Assembly: GCF_036669915.1 (NCBI RefSeq) | Contig: NC_089317.1 | Coordinates: 1,933,571-1,997,570 of the forward strand | From: Pocillopora verrucosa | Lineage: Eukaryota > Cnidaria > Anthozoa > Scleractinia > Pocilloporidae | DNA: 64,000 nt | Direction of reading: 5' to 3' | Part shown: piece by piece, positions 1-11,500 of the stretch | How positions within the stretch are numbered: the stretch's first letter is position 1 | Layout: every line of letters begins with the position of its first letter | The notes under the pieces: generated by a model | Database searches by the model: none | Seen by the model: the letters and a program-made list of their open reading frames with translations, nothing else | What the model was told of the DNA's origin: nothing | Made by a program: the position numbers and the translations under genes

Positions 1-41
1 CTTCCTCTATATTACGCGGGGAGTCCTAAGGTGCCTCCGGT

Positions 42-77
42 GCAGGGTTTTTGGCCCTCTGGGACCAAAAACCCTGC
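42..77. repeat. Perfect 13-bp inverted repeat (hairpin)
   Basis: GCAGGGTTTTTGG at 42-54 is followed after 10 bases by its exact reverse complement at 65-77. It could be the foldback end of a mobile element cut by the window edge. It lacks the conserved sequence of a histone stem-loop and has no U tract. Confidence 0.6.
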
Positions 78-871
78 GGGGGCAATAATAAATCCTCTTT
101 TGCGGATTCTCCCCCAGTAGAAATCATATGCGGAGTTTTATTCGCTTTCCACCATTAACAATGAGGCAACTCGCGAGGTATCTGAAACATAATTTCTGGG
201 AGAACAGGTTCTGCCTTAGATCTAAAATAACTGTAGAGGGACGTGTAACCTTTGAATAACAAAATAGCAAAATCATAAGAACACATAGTGAAAAAAAGGA
301 GAGGCTCATGGGTAAGACCCTGAGATTTCTCTCTCAAAAAACGTAACCTTTTCGGAGACGTTCTCATGAAGGGTAACCTCGACCTGATATTCGGAGTCAA
401 ACTAATATAACGATGAAAGTGCAGAAGATTGGTTCAAGCTGTCAATAAAATGACTTCTAAAAATAGATTCAGTGAAATTGGCGTATATCAGTGAAAGCCT
501 TTATTATCACACTTTTCCCCATCTTCTCTCTGTAACCCGGCGGTCAAACGCACTGAGGCTTACGCAAATGACTCCATTTTTGCTAGCTGCGCTCGAATTT
601 TCCGTGCAAAGTAAGGGAAGGTTTAAGAAAAAACCCGCTGTTACGCAAAAATTACGAAAAAAAAATTGAAACGTTCACAGAAATCTGTGAAAGGAGATAG
701 GGAAGGGAATGGAAATCTTGAGACTTTTCCAACACAAAGTCTATTTATCGAAAATCTAAAGGTATTCTCATGGCTTTTTGTGGTTGTTCATAGCTCCGGC
801 GGGGAAATTGATTTTGACAATATGAAAGCACTCTTTTACGCTGTATCTTTAACGTTTCAGCTTTGACAAAT

Positions 872-990
872 GCGCAGACGTTTGAGGACTGTGCTTAATT
901 TGCGTAGACGTTTGAGCGCTGTGTTTAATTGGCACAGAGGTTTGAGTGTTGTGTTTAATTTGCGTAGACGTTTGAATGCTGTGTTTCGTT
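872..990. repeat. Tandem repeat, about 30-bp unit, about 4 copies
   Basis: A unit containing GTAGACGTTTGA and GTGTTTAATT recurs about every 30 bases with substitutions. Both strands stay open across it, giving short repetitive reading frames that I do not regard as genes. Confidence 0.7.
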
Positions 991-1062
991 TGAGGGAGTT
1001 CTTGGCCTCTTTGCGGGTTCGCCTCTTAGAGTTGTCTCTGAGCTCATTAACCGTTAAAATCC

Positions 1063-1262
1063 CATGAGTGACCAAGACAGAATTTCTCCTTACAATATTA
1101 ATGTTATATCGAGCGGGAAAGTGATGAGAATAAAAAAAAAGTATCAATTAGGGGATTATTAGTTGATCAAATACCACATTCCCTCGACTAACGTCACAAT
1201 AATTGTATGGCAGACAGTAAGGAGAATTACTAATGAGATCTTGGCGTTGAAAGGTAAGGGAT
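1063..1262 (-). repeat. MITE-like repeat, type C, reverse orientation
   Basis: The segment runs from GAGTGACCAAGACAGAATTT to AAGGAGAATTACTAATGAGA, the reverse complement of related copies at 39093-39290 and 47373-47582. The terminal TTAACTCCCA-like sequence is degraded here. Confidence 0.6.
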
Positions 1263-1484
1263 GAGCTGTAGTTGTTATGGAAAATCAGATTAACTCCGCC
1301 ATCTTAAAAAGAGCCTGAATTCTTCGTTTATGACGTTGTTAGCAAATTTCTTAATTAAATTCAATTGCGCGAGCGTGCTACTTATTCCTGTATTGCACGC
1401 TGATGACATGTGTGCGTGCGTTTAAGTTTGGCCGAAATAAATCAATGATAACAACATTTAAACTACCGCTACCGCAAATGATTC

Positions 1485-1630
1485 GCTCTGACAAAGGGCT
1501 ACCGCTCGAAACGTCAGCTTTCAAACTCTTAACGGTGGCCAATTTTCGTTATCAACGAAGTTTGTAATACTAAATTACACTGTTATACTCTCCCACCGAC
1601 GTAGTACCATAGTTTCTTTAGAAATTAACC
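1485..1630 (+). repeat. Dispersed repeat, GGGCTAACGCTCGAAACG family
   Basis: This copy has the family order: a GCTCTGAC start, a core with CGCTCGAAACGTCAGC, then AACTCTTAACGGTGGCCAAT, then a tail ending near ACTCTCCCACCGACG. The same tail is found after the copy at 22.9 kb. The core differs slightly (GGGCTACC). Confidence 0.7.
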
Positions 1631-2021
1631 CTTTATCACCGCTCTGATGGGTTGATATGTCGGCGTTCCGTCCATCGAGATATAAAGCACTTTGGAAAGC
1701 ACTTACCCTTGGTCACCTCTTCAAGAAACTCGTACCTATCTTTCGTTCTCTCAAAACTTCGAGCCGGCACGCACGTTGACGCACAAAGCAATTGTTAGAT
1801 AACTTGTGTGGCTCTATAAATTGTGTGACTCTGGAAGTCTTAACAACCCGGAAACGAGTAAAAGCCTCCAAAGCACTTTTATTTTATGTTACAAGAAGTG
1901 GGAAAACTAGAAACTCCGCAGAACATAAAGTACTTGCCAAGGAGATTGGTTACTTAGCCAGCGGTTTCTTTTTTTTAAAGCAATGCATCGTTGATCTGAA
2001 AAATAGCAGGTAATTTAGTGT

Positions 2022-2104
2022 TAACAACTGAGTTGAAAACGTAAATTAGCCACCGTAAAGGGTAAAAAAGCTGACGTTTCGAGCGTTAGCCCTTCGTCAG
2101 AGCG
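2022..2104 (-). repeat. Dispersed repeat, GGGCTAACGCTCGAAACG family, reverse copy
   Basis: Reading the minus strand gives GCTCTGACGAAGGGCTAACG, then CTCGAAACGTCAGC, then the TTACGGTGGCTAATTTACG segment and a sequence like ACTCAGTTG. It is one of seven copies seen in the window. Confidence 0.75.
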
Positions 2105-3567
2105 ACTGGAGGAATTGTAGGTTGTGTGTGGATTTATATGTAGAAAGTGGAGCTACGCCATAGGTGGGAATATGGTGACGAGAAAACAGGAAAAAATTAG
2201 TTGAATGAAAAGCGCTCGTTGATTCCGTGGGGATTAAGGGTGCCGATTTGGAATATAAATTTTTGTTCCAGTGTTTTACGGCTTTCCGAACTGCCTAGAT
2301 GTAAGGAAAGGCCGCAAACTGCCATATGCTGTTTAGAATGTTTCGTACATTAATATTACAATTTTGGATCGAAGATTTACCGAATTGCGCAAATTTATTT
2401 AAGTCAATTGAATTTAGTGATGAATTAATTTTCTAATTTTGAGGCTCACGAATTAAAGGTGAGAGATCTTTAACAAACGGTTTTAGCTCAATTCTTTAAC
2501 CAATATGCGCAGTTGTTTATAACGTGAGAAACATTTCAAACAATCTAATGGGGACAGATATATTCGCTGCGTCGCCAGTTTGACGATCGACGAAAAAAAA
2601 AATGTTTACGGTTGCCATCTGCTTTCTTTTGTGTTGCTAAAAGCCTTTGTGTATTTCGCAGTTCATCTATTCGAGTTCATCCGTATTTTTTGTGCGATAA
2701 CTTATTCAGAGAGCCGACCAACACAACGAAACTTGTGTGTTACATTGATGGACTTCGAAAGGTATTTTAACCAGACCCTGATATATGAACGTAAGCTTCT
2801 TCTCTAATTGTGATGCAAGTCGTTTGTATTCTGAAAAGTAATTGGTTAATTGTTTGTTTGCCCGAGTGATGGCAAATTCATACATCTGTGCAGATTGTTA
2901 AAATGGAAAAACTGCATTTAGAAGATAATGCAGTTTTGTTAGCTAAATTAGCAAAAGGATATAATGCACAGGACGAGAAATTGTAGGTTCAATAATTTTT
3001 TGACAGACGTCAAAGAAAAGAATGGCAGAGAAGAAACTAAGGTAATATTAGACAGTTTTGCATCAAAAATAAAATTGTTTCAAAGTTCGAATCCAGATCT
3101 ATAGCTTGGTTTAATTCTGATGCAATAATCTTTGAATTAACATGGATCAGATATCTTTCGTGGCTTTTTTCACGCTTCTTAAATATATTTGTTTGAGATG
3201 GTCACGTAGACTATTTTTTTTTTCTGTATATATTTCGCTAATTGATCGATCAGACAGCACAATCAATTTTATGGTCACACAATTCGCACGTAATGATAAG
3301 TTTGGGAATAATTTCCAGAGATAAATATTTAGACCCCGTGAATGAGATAAGCAATAAATATAGGCCTGTCCTCGATCAAACGCGTAAAAAAATTAATGTT
3401 TCTTTGTAGACTGTTGTATCTCCTTTTTCATAATCTTCACCTTCTCGTTTGGACGTGTTTGTAACAGGTGCAAGCCAGCATTTTGTGTTTAATTTTCAGC
3501 AGCTGAGGAAACATTGGACATCGTTTATCGTAGAGAAAAAATTATTAAAAGCAAGTATTCGGAGAAA

Positions 3568-4473
3568 ATGGGTGAAAACTGTACTCAAACCCTAACCATT
3601 GCCTTTACTGGGGTTTTGGTCGCGATAAATGCCGTTTCTGGTATTTTATCAGTAACTGGCAACTCGATTACACTACTGGCGTTGTACAGAACACCTTCCT
3701 TGAAGAAGAACACCTCAAACTTTCTTATCGCGTCATTAGCTTTTGCCGATCTAACTATGGGCCTGTTTGCCAACTCGTTGTACGTGGCTCTTTGCGGTTT
3801 TGTGTCTCTTCAAGAAGTTCAAGAACTCAAGAACGCCGAAACCGCTGTTTGGTTGTTAACTACGACAGCTTCAACATTTAACCTGTGCTTTGTAGCTGTT
3901 GATCGCTACATTGCCATCCTTCACCCTTTACATTACCGAGAGACAATAACTAAAAAGCGAATCTTGTGGGCGGCAATTTGCATGTGGGTTTTTGCCATCT
4001 TGTTCTCCACCATAAGCTTTTATCTATCTTACAACGACTTGCCAAAGCTTTGGATAATAGGATCCATTGTGACTTTCTTCCTTCCTTTAACAGTGCTTTG
4101 GTTTTGCTATCTTCGCGTTTACAACGTGGCGAAGGCGCAGAATTCTTGGTGGAAAAGGCACCGCACATTTAATTGCCCTGTTCGAGCTGCCGAAGAACTG
4201 AAACATAGAAAAGCAGCTGTAACATTTGCTATCATAACAGGCCTTTTTATTGTTTTATTTCTGCCAACACTAGTGGTAAACTTTCTTGCAATACTATTAA
4301 GAGGCCGCTGTCACAGGCTTCGTATTAACATAGCGTGGTTCTGGGTTGCAGCAATCTCTTATTCTTCTTCAGCCATAAATCCTTGGATTTACGCCGTTAG
4401 AATGACTGATTTTCGACGTGCAATAAAACAGACATTGTGTAGCAAGGGTGTAAACACCTCTCGCTCTGTGTAA
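3568..4473 (+). CDS. Rhodopsin-like (class A) G-protein-coupled receptor, single exon
   Basis: A 301-residue seven-helix receptor of the plasma membrane with an extracellular N terminus; ligand unknown. The start is the first ATG (3568) ahead of an N-glycosylation site (NCT, residues 4-6). Class A landmarks are present: N32 in helix 1 (GNS), D61 in helix 2 (LAFADL), DRY at 112-114, a helix 6 proline (P233) without the usual CWxP, and NPxxY at 271-275 followed by a basic helix 8. Helix 3 has no cysteine at the conserved 3.25 position (K88) and the second extracellular loop is very short with no cysteine, as in melanocortin and related lipid or adenosine-type receptors. It has no introns, as is common for cnidarian receptor expansions. 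The ligand class cannot be named from sequence alone. Confidence 0.9.
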   Translation: MGENCTQTLTIAFTGVLVAINAVSGILSVTGNSITLLALYRTPSLKKNTSNFLIASLAFADLTMGLFANSLYVALCGFVSLQEVQELKNAETAVWLLTTTASTFNLCFVAVDRYIAILHPLHYRETITKKRILWAAICMWVFAILFSTISFYLSYNDLPKLWIIGSIVTFFLPLTVLWFCYLRVYNVAKAQNSWWKRHRTFNCPVRAAEELKHRKAAVTFAIITGLFIVLFLPTLVVNFLAILLRGRCHRLRINIAWFWVAAISYSSSAINPWIYAVRMTDFRRAIKQTLCSKGVNTSRSV

Positions 4474-4983
4474 ACTAATTAAAAGTCATGTTGTCTATGT
4501 CAAACATTACGATTTGTAGGAGCTGTATGAGTGAATATTCTTGGCACTAATAACACGGCGTTGACTGTTCGTTGACCTTTTCTGTCCAATTTAGATTTAT
4601 TCTAAAAAATTTGAGATTGAACAGCAGTTTCAACACAGAAGACCTCGAGACAGATGAGTTTCGTCAGGCCCTTGATAAATGATTAAATTTAAAAAAACGA
4701 TAGTGAGCCAGTAGCTAAAATCAGTCATATAATCATGAACTTTTGTGCACGTATAAACATCAACATCAGAGTTTAAGTTATTTCCTGATTGGATTCTTCA
4801 ACCTTGGTCGATAAAGTTGAATTTCAACTCAAGCAGCTTTTAATCGCTTTTTCCTTCAAAAACCACGCACTTGACCTAAATTCAGGCGACAGTCGGCCTC
4901 GTGTAAATTGTTTAAAATGACCTTTTCTCACCTAGCAATTTTCAATTGAGTGTCAAAAGAAACATAAAAGGGTTGCATTTACG

Positions 4984-5070
4984 TGGCTTTGCGCTGTGAT
5001 TGGTCCAGAGAACTCGTGCCATTTTCTCAACCAATCAGATACAAAACCTTATAGCAGCCGCGCTTTGGTC
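4984..5070 (+). repeat. Dispersed repeat carrying CCAAT/ATTGG boxes
   Basis: The segment has GTGATTGGTCCAGAGAACTC, then TCTCAACCAATCAGAT and ACAAAACC. The same order, with variation, occurs at 52749-52857 and, on the minus strand, at 9058-9172 and 57399-57510. Each copy carries at least one ATTGG/CCAAT box. Confidence 0.65.
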
Positions 5071-5470
5071 TCTCGCGTTTCCCGCGGTGAGTCCTCATTT
5101 CTTTGTGCTCTTTGAGTTGCTGCTGCTTGGTTCCATGTGAGTTTTACCTCAGTTCCCCAGGAAAAACTATTTCAACCCGGCGGGATGTATATAACAATGA
5201 TAATTTCTAGGCGCCTAGCACAGTTAAATTTTACTCCATATCCTTCCTTGGCACGTATTCAGTAAGCATTTTAGAATTTATTCGGGAAATAACACATCGC
5301 AAATTTAAAATGAATAATTTTTTCTAATTAGTAACATATTGTCAAAGGATAACTTACTTTGTTAAATTCTTAATATTATCATTGTGCTTTTTCATTAAAA
5401 ATTAAAGTTGTTTCAAACTTTGACACCGGTCAAGACAAAAACAGAAGTAAAGTTTCGTTAAAATCGGTTT

Positions 5471-5476
5471 TTTATT
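5471..5476 (-). promoter_or_regulatory. Poly(A) signal of DRC9/IQCG
   Basis: TTTATT on the plus strand is AATAAA on the minus strand, about 60 bases downstream of the DRC9 stop codon at 5537-5539. Confidence 0.6.
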
Positions 5477-5536
5477 CTCAAATTTACAACAACAGTTGTT
5501 GTCGCTACTGTACAAGGTTTTATGTTCTAGTCAGAA

Positions 5537-8500
5537 TTATTTCTTTTTCTTTTTTCCTCCTTTTTTCCCAGATTTCTTTCCTTTTTTTCCCTTCTTCTTC
5601 TTTTTTTTACTGTAAGGTCCCAATTGTTTACGTACCATTGTTCCCCTCCACCAGGACTGTATCTGAAAAAATAATAATAACAATTAAGAAAACCCTTTAT
5701 AGTTTATGTAATTTCATTTTAGGACATAGCATGTAAATACGTGTAATTCATTTTCATTTCATCACGTGCGTCAACCTTTCGCCATCAACCTCGTTTCCAA
5801 AGTTTGTCTCAAGATTCCTTTCTCTCCTTTATCGAGGAAAGAAGAAAAAAATTGGAATAATGTGGTCGATATTCCCATGTGCATGTTTATGGCGTGTGTA
5901 TGACGTGTATGCGACGTGTATGCATTCAAGCGTGGAAAAGACAACACCTCTTATTAGTATAATTGCTCTGAGCCCAGTTGTATGAAAGGCGGATAACGCT
6001 ACCCAACGGATAAAACGCTATCCGGCAGATAAGTGATAGCTAAACATATAGCGTTATCTACCGGATAGAGTTTTATTCAGTGGACAGCGTTATCCAACCT
6101 TCAAACAACCGGGGCCTGATGATTATGGAGATGCGCACGTTATGATGACTGGGCGCATCTCACTGTAATCACCCCCTACGAGCTGATTAGGGCCGATACA
6201 TTTTTTACCGTAGTGATCAGGCCGTTATTTGCTTCATAACAAGTCGTTCGACGAGAGAGGAAACAAACGTTGACGCAACTGATTCACATTCTCTCGTTTC
6301 GTTCAGGTTTAGCTTTTGTCATGTAAAGTTTTCAGATTAACCACGTGATCTACGCGCTAGACTGTCTCCATACTTTGAAGCATGAAAAATTGATATAACC
6401 GTTAAGTTCAACGCAAATACATAGAAAAACTTCTCGTAACTGTTCGTAAAATATTTTGACGACGTTTTGACGTTGTTTCGCATCATTGTCAAGTCATGAA
6501 AAGAAATAAAATTAAATTTACGGTTTAGCTCTAAATTATTAAACGTAATATATAAATAACAGGGTTAAAAATGTAAAAAAAACAACTGATATAATCATCA
6601 GTTGTGAATTCATTGAGTTGTGAACCAACTGAGAGGTGTGAAGAGCGCTCACAAAGCTTGAGTTGCACTTCGCAGGCTTAGCTATGCCTCAAGTAGCTAT
6701 CACTCATCTTTTGTGCTTTCCAAACTTTCCGCGTGCTTCAGAAATCGATGAATGTAAAAAAATTCATTCACGAAAAAAAGAGACTAGAGCCTAAACTCCA
6801 TGGAGAAAAGGTGTATTAAACTTCTTAAATGAATCACAACACTTGGTTAAAATAAAAACTTCAAAACCTCTTGAAATTCCAAACAAAGGAGTAATTAATT
6901 TGCGCGAACGAAAGCTCAAAAAAACAACTGATTAAACTCCGTTAACGACAAACAACAAAAGTACGCGAAAAATGTCCACGTCAGTTTTCCAATATCAAGG
7001 TTAGAGTTCTTCGTCATGATTACATGGCTAATGGCATGTCGACGCAAGAACAAAAGTTAATCGCCCTTAGGCCTTCGGGCGCCGGGCTGAATTTCATCAG
7101 ATCACATGTAGAATAGGTAGCATGAGTCCAAATATCGGTCGATATAAAGCTGTTGCGAGAAACCTTGTCGAAAAAAAAGCGAAAAAGTGCACGCGACAAA
7201 GGCTTTGTGGGTAGTTTTCAGGTCACAGTTCCTCGACCGCAGGATTTCAAGGAAATCTGAGAAAACGTTACTGTAAGGGCGAGATATGGATTTCATGTAA
7301 TTTTTATTTATTTGAATGATTAAAATTCATTGATCACTGAATGCTTAGAGTACCTCTCGCGATTGTCGAGAGCGCTTTTGTCTATCTTTTTCCCGAAAAC
7401 CTTTCACGGAACAGCTGTATACGTCAACATCGGACGAAATTCGATCGATATTTCGGTCGACAACTAGTCGGTAAAAGGTTGAAAGTCGGTTAGTGGTTTT
7501 CCGATGGACGGGTGATGGTCAGCCGTTGTCTTCATCGAAATATCGGCCGACTATCTGTCGGCTTTCCGTCAAACATCGACAGAGGACTGACCGACACTTC
7601 GACCGACCATCGATCGGTGTACCGACAAAGCCTACCATAAATACACATGATCCCAAATTCAAGGATTTTCTTCGCGTGGTTTTAACACCTTACAGACTGC
7701 CAACCCCTTTTCCGAAATTTAACTCACTTTTAGCACTTATTTCATCTCAGTTACAGCCCGGCACTTTTATTTGCATGTTAAAACCGGTCCATACTTGTCT
7801 CATACCAAATATAGCTATATTTACTGACCTTGGTGGCGGATTTGAGTTCTTCCAGCTCTTGCTCTGCTTGCCGTCTTGCTTGTTCTTTAGCCACACGGTC
7901 TTCGATCACAACTTTCTCATATTCGGAATACTGTAAGTAAAAATATTGTCCGTTCACTATTTTGATCAATTCTCAGCTATCAGATTCATAAATCCCGCGC
8001 AGGAACTGAACCGCGAAACCTCCATGGATTAATCAGAAAATTTCCCAAAAAGTTAACAGGAATAGAGGGAGGGAGTGATGGAATTTTGGTTCATAATTTT
8101 GGGTCAGCCACTCTCCGAGTTAAAAACGAAAAAAGGTGAGTTTAGGATAAATCTAGGAACTAGCTTGATGTTAGTCCACGACTGGTCTGTTTCTGCGCCT
8201 TGGGGAGCTCTAGGAGTGACGTCGATGCGCCGCGGAAGCTCCATGAGTGAGGCACTCACCGAAGAGGAAAGACTGTTCGTAGTCTAAATTCTCAAAGCTT
8301 AGATGATGAGAAATGTATGGTTAGCAGTGTAAAGAATTTGTTCTTAAATCTTAAGGGTGAAAGGGGCCAGGATAAAAGATAACCCTTAAGAGTGATACGC
8401 ATTTAATTTCTCCAATAGTATCACCCCCGGATCAAACATTAAGGTTATGATAATAGGGGAAATGATCGCCAACTCAAGAAGCTCTTGATTGGTAGACAAA

Positions 8501-11500
8501 TTCTCCTTGAAGTTCAATAGGAAATGTAGGTAGAACAGTAAGGAGAATATGCATACTGATGTTAGTGTAAAGGGTTGATTCTCATAGCACAGGTAGAAAA
8601 GTGTTATTCGAGGGTTTGTACCATCCGCCGTATATGACTCCAGATGGGATGAGGGGGAGGGGAGGGGAGGGAAGGGAAGCGTTGGACACTTCGCGGAAGT
8701 CATCAATATACTCTGATGATCAATTTCGATTGGGTTTTTTTGGAACGTAATTCGTTGGAAACCACAAAAGAACTTGGCAGAACTACCCTCACACGGACAG
8801 AAAATCGCAGGATCGAACGATATGATCGAAATTTTTGGCTGTTCTTTAGGGATTCTTGAAAAATGGTGCTTAACACAGAGACAAGCCTAGAAAAGTAATT
8901 GACATTTTTACCTTCTGAGTGAGTTCCTGAAGCTTTGCAAGATCATTTGCCTTGGATGCCTACAAGTATGAAATTCAAATTGAGATGTAACATCAAATGA
9001 TGTCACTAATCCCAAGTTACCAAAACGGCCAAAAAGAAAATAAGATATAGTACACGTGAGGTGCCTGAAGCGCGGGAAAACGCGAGTGATCAGGTTGTGA
9101 TTGGTTTTCATTTTGCATTTGATTGGTTACAAGGATGACGTAAGTTCTCTTGACCAATCACAGAGTGTAGAGAAGAAAAACTAAATTCTGAATTACTTTT
9201 GAAATCCACTTGACAGAATACATTCATTTAGACGCTGTAACCTTCATTACTCTGCTGTGCTTCCTTACCCGCCTTGAAGAAAAACGATTTAGGCTACAAA
9301 CCTTTAAAACATCCAACTCGTGTTGTTTCTGTTCCACATCCCGATCGTATTTTTCCATCCAGTATTCCACTTTCTCTTCCAGTATCTACGAATAAAAAAG
9401 AAAGCTTATCAAACAAAAGTTTTTCTTTTTCTGACGGTTAGCGACCTGGACTCCAGTGTAAAAAACCCATTTACGGCTAGAGTCCAAACTCCGTGGAATA
9501 TATGTATTAAACTTTTCAAATGAACCACAACATTTGGCTGAAATAAAAACTCCGAACCTTCTTAAAATTCCAAATAAAGGAGTAACAAATTAACGGGAAC
9601 AAAAGCTAAAAAGCAACAAACTGAAACCTCGCGAAAAAAAACTAAAAGTACGCGAAAAATGTCCACGTCAGTTTTCCAATGTCAAGGTTAGAGTTCTTTG
9701 ACGTAATTGGCTAATTTATGAAATCACGCGCGGCGCGCGTGAATATATAAAGAATACAAAGAGGAAAGAGGAAGACAAAAATTGCCACTTGAAATTTAAA
9801 AACGGTAGAGATTTTCTACATCCATGTTGAGAGGTCTGGGCTCCAGATGTGGCTGGGTCATTATGGTGCGTTTTGTGCACGACACTTTCCTCTCAGTGGC
9901 TCTCTCCACCCAAGAGAATGAGTGGGCACCGGCGAATTGTCAGGGAAGCCTGAGGAAAGGCTGGCGGGGAAAACCGTAGATGAAGCGGCATACCATCCAG
10001 GGGAGAGCAGTAATACGCCTTATCACTTCATGCCACTGAAACCCTTCCCTAACATATAGCAACTAACTTCGCTCCGAAGAAGGGGTAACGCTCGAAGCGT
10101 CAGCTTTGGAACTCTTTGCGATGGTCAATTTACATTATCAACTCAGTTGAGAAACCAAATTATCTTGCACTACAAATAGCGGAGCTCGCAAAGCGTAGGT
10201 CCATAATTATACAAAATAGTAGTAGCCCATCAAGCCGAAAAAATTTGGATGTACGACCGTACGACCGTAAGACCGTACGACCGTACGACCGTACGACCGT
10301 ACGACCGTACGACCGTACGACCGTACGACCGTACGACCGTACTATCGCACAAGGTGCTACTTTTAACATGCGTGGTGAACTGTACCGCGGGCACGCCAAC
10401 GCCACGGCTTTGTCCAGTAGTACAGTGGTCGGTGCACTGGGCTCCGAGTCGGACGACACGGGTTCTAGTCCTGGTCGGGGCAAGGCGCAGTGCCCTTGAG
10501 ACGTGCGGGAAAAAAATGCGAGCTCCGCTTTTAGGTTTGGCTAAATCTTTATATTAAAGGTAGTCCTCTGTTTCTAGGGAAATTTTCGGTTGTTTCAAGT
10601 TAATAGTAGCTTACCTGGTGATGTTGCCGTAGATAAGTTTCAATTTCAGAATTAACTCGAGCTTCTTCGTCTATTTTGTAACGCAATGTCTGTCAATAAG
10701 AAAGAAAATAGAACTCAGCTATGGAGCTGCGGACAAGAGCAAAATATGTTGGAAACTGTACGATACGTTAATTATTCTCAATTTGATCGATATTTATAAG
10801 GGAAAATAAATTGCGCGACAGATATTACAGAGAAACAATAAAAATAAAAAAAAAAAATAAGCAATAGCTTCAATAAATTGACATTAAGGAGCGTAACTAC
10901 CAACGTTTTTGAGAAGCAGACGGCAGCCGGCAGCCGTACGTTAAGTTAACATTCCTGGTGCTTAGACAGTATTGTTTGGTTTAAAATGGCAAAACGAGGT
11001 CCTTACGGTAAATACATTAGCTTTAAAACGCACTAGATTTAATTTTATTCTTCTTCCATTTGCCGTCCGCGTCTTAAAAACCTGTCTGATAAAGTTCGCT
11101 TACTCCGCACCAAGAGTTCGCTTCCACCCAAAATTTTTGTTTTTTTCAAACCGTCACACAACACACTGCAATTCTATCGTTATTTATTTATTTACTCTTT
11201 TTTTTTTTGACACATGTAAACTTTACCTCGAGATCTTCCTTCAAAGAGCCCTCCGCCTGTTGGCATCTTTTTTGTGTGCAGCTGACGCGAACCTGAAAAA
11301 ATACCAAAGGCAAGAACATTTAAATAAAAGATGAGCAGTGATTCCCTATCCTAAATCGATACTAAGTTCCATACGGGGTCTGAAGTTTATTGCGCGTGCC
11401 CGAGAAGACTAGAATGTCTTTCTACTTACAGTTTTCTCAACATAGGCTTGCGTTTTTTAAAGATCAGCCCATTCTGATGCTCGATACTTCGGTCAGCAGA

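Larger units (their letters stand above)
1..3567. other. Gene-free region upstream of the GPCR
   Basis: No ORF here has family features or splice support. The stretch holds the hairpin at 42-77, a 30-bp tandem array at 872-990, a reverse-oriented MITE-like copy at 1063-1262 and two copies of the GGGCTAACGCTCGAAACG family at 1485-1630 and 2022-2104. From about 2110 to 3500 I see only AT-rich DNA. The promoter of the GPCR should lie in the last few hundred bases, but no clear TATA box or initiator can be assigned. Confidence 0.5.
4474..5536. other. Intergenic region between the GPCR and the 3' end of DRC9
   Basis: The genes converge here. The region contains a CCAAT-bearing dispersed repeat at 4984-5070 and the DRC9 poly(A) signal near 5471. 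No coding signal is seen. No AATAAA lies close behind the GPCR stop, so the 3' end of its transcript is not placed. Confidence 0.5.

Noticed and set aside
7493-7936. A 147-codon plus-strand frame
   Set aside because: It runs through the CGACCGA-rich repeat and overlaps a DRC9 exon on the other strand.
10116-10557. Frames coding YDRTTVRP-like and SYGRTVVR-like repeats
   Set aside because: They arise from the GTACGACC octamer; the second copy of the element with fewer octamers has no such frame.
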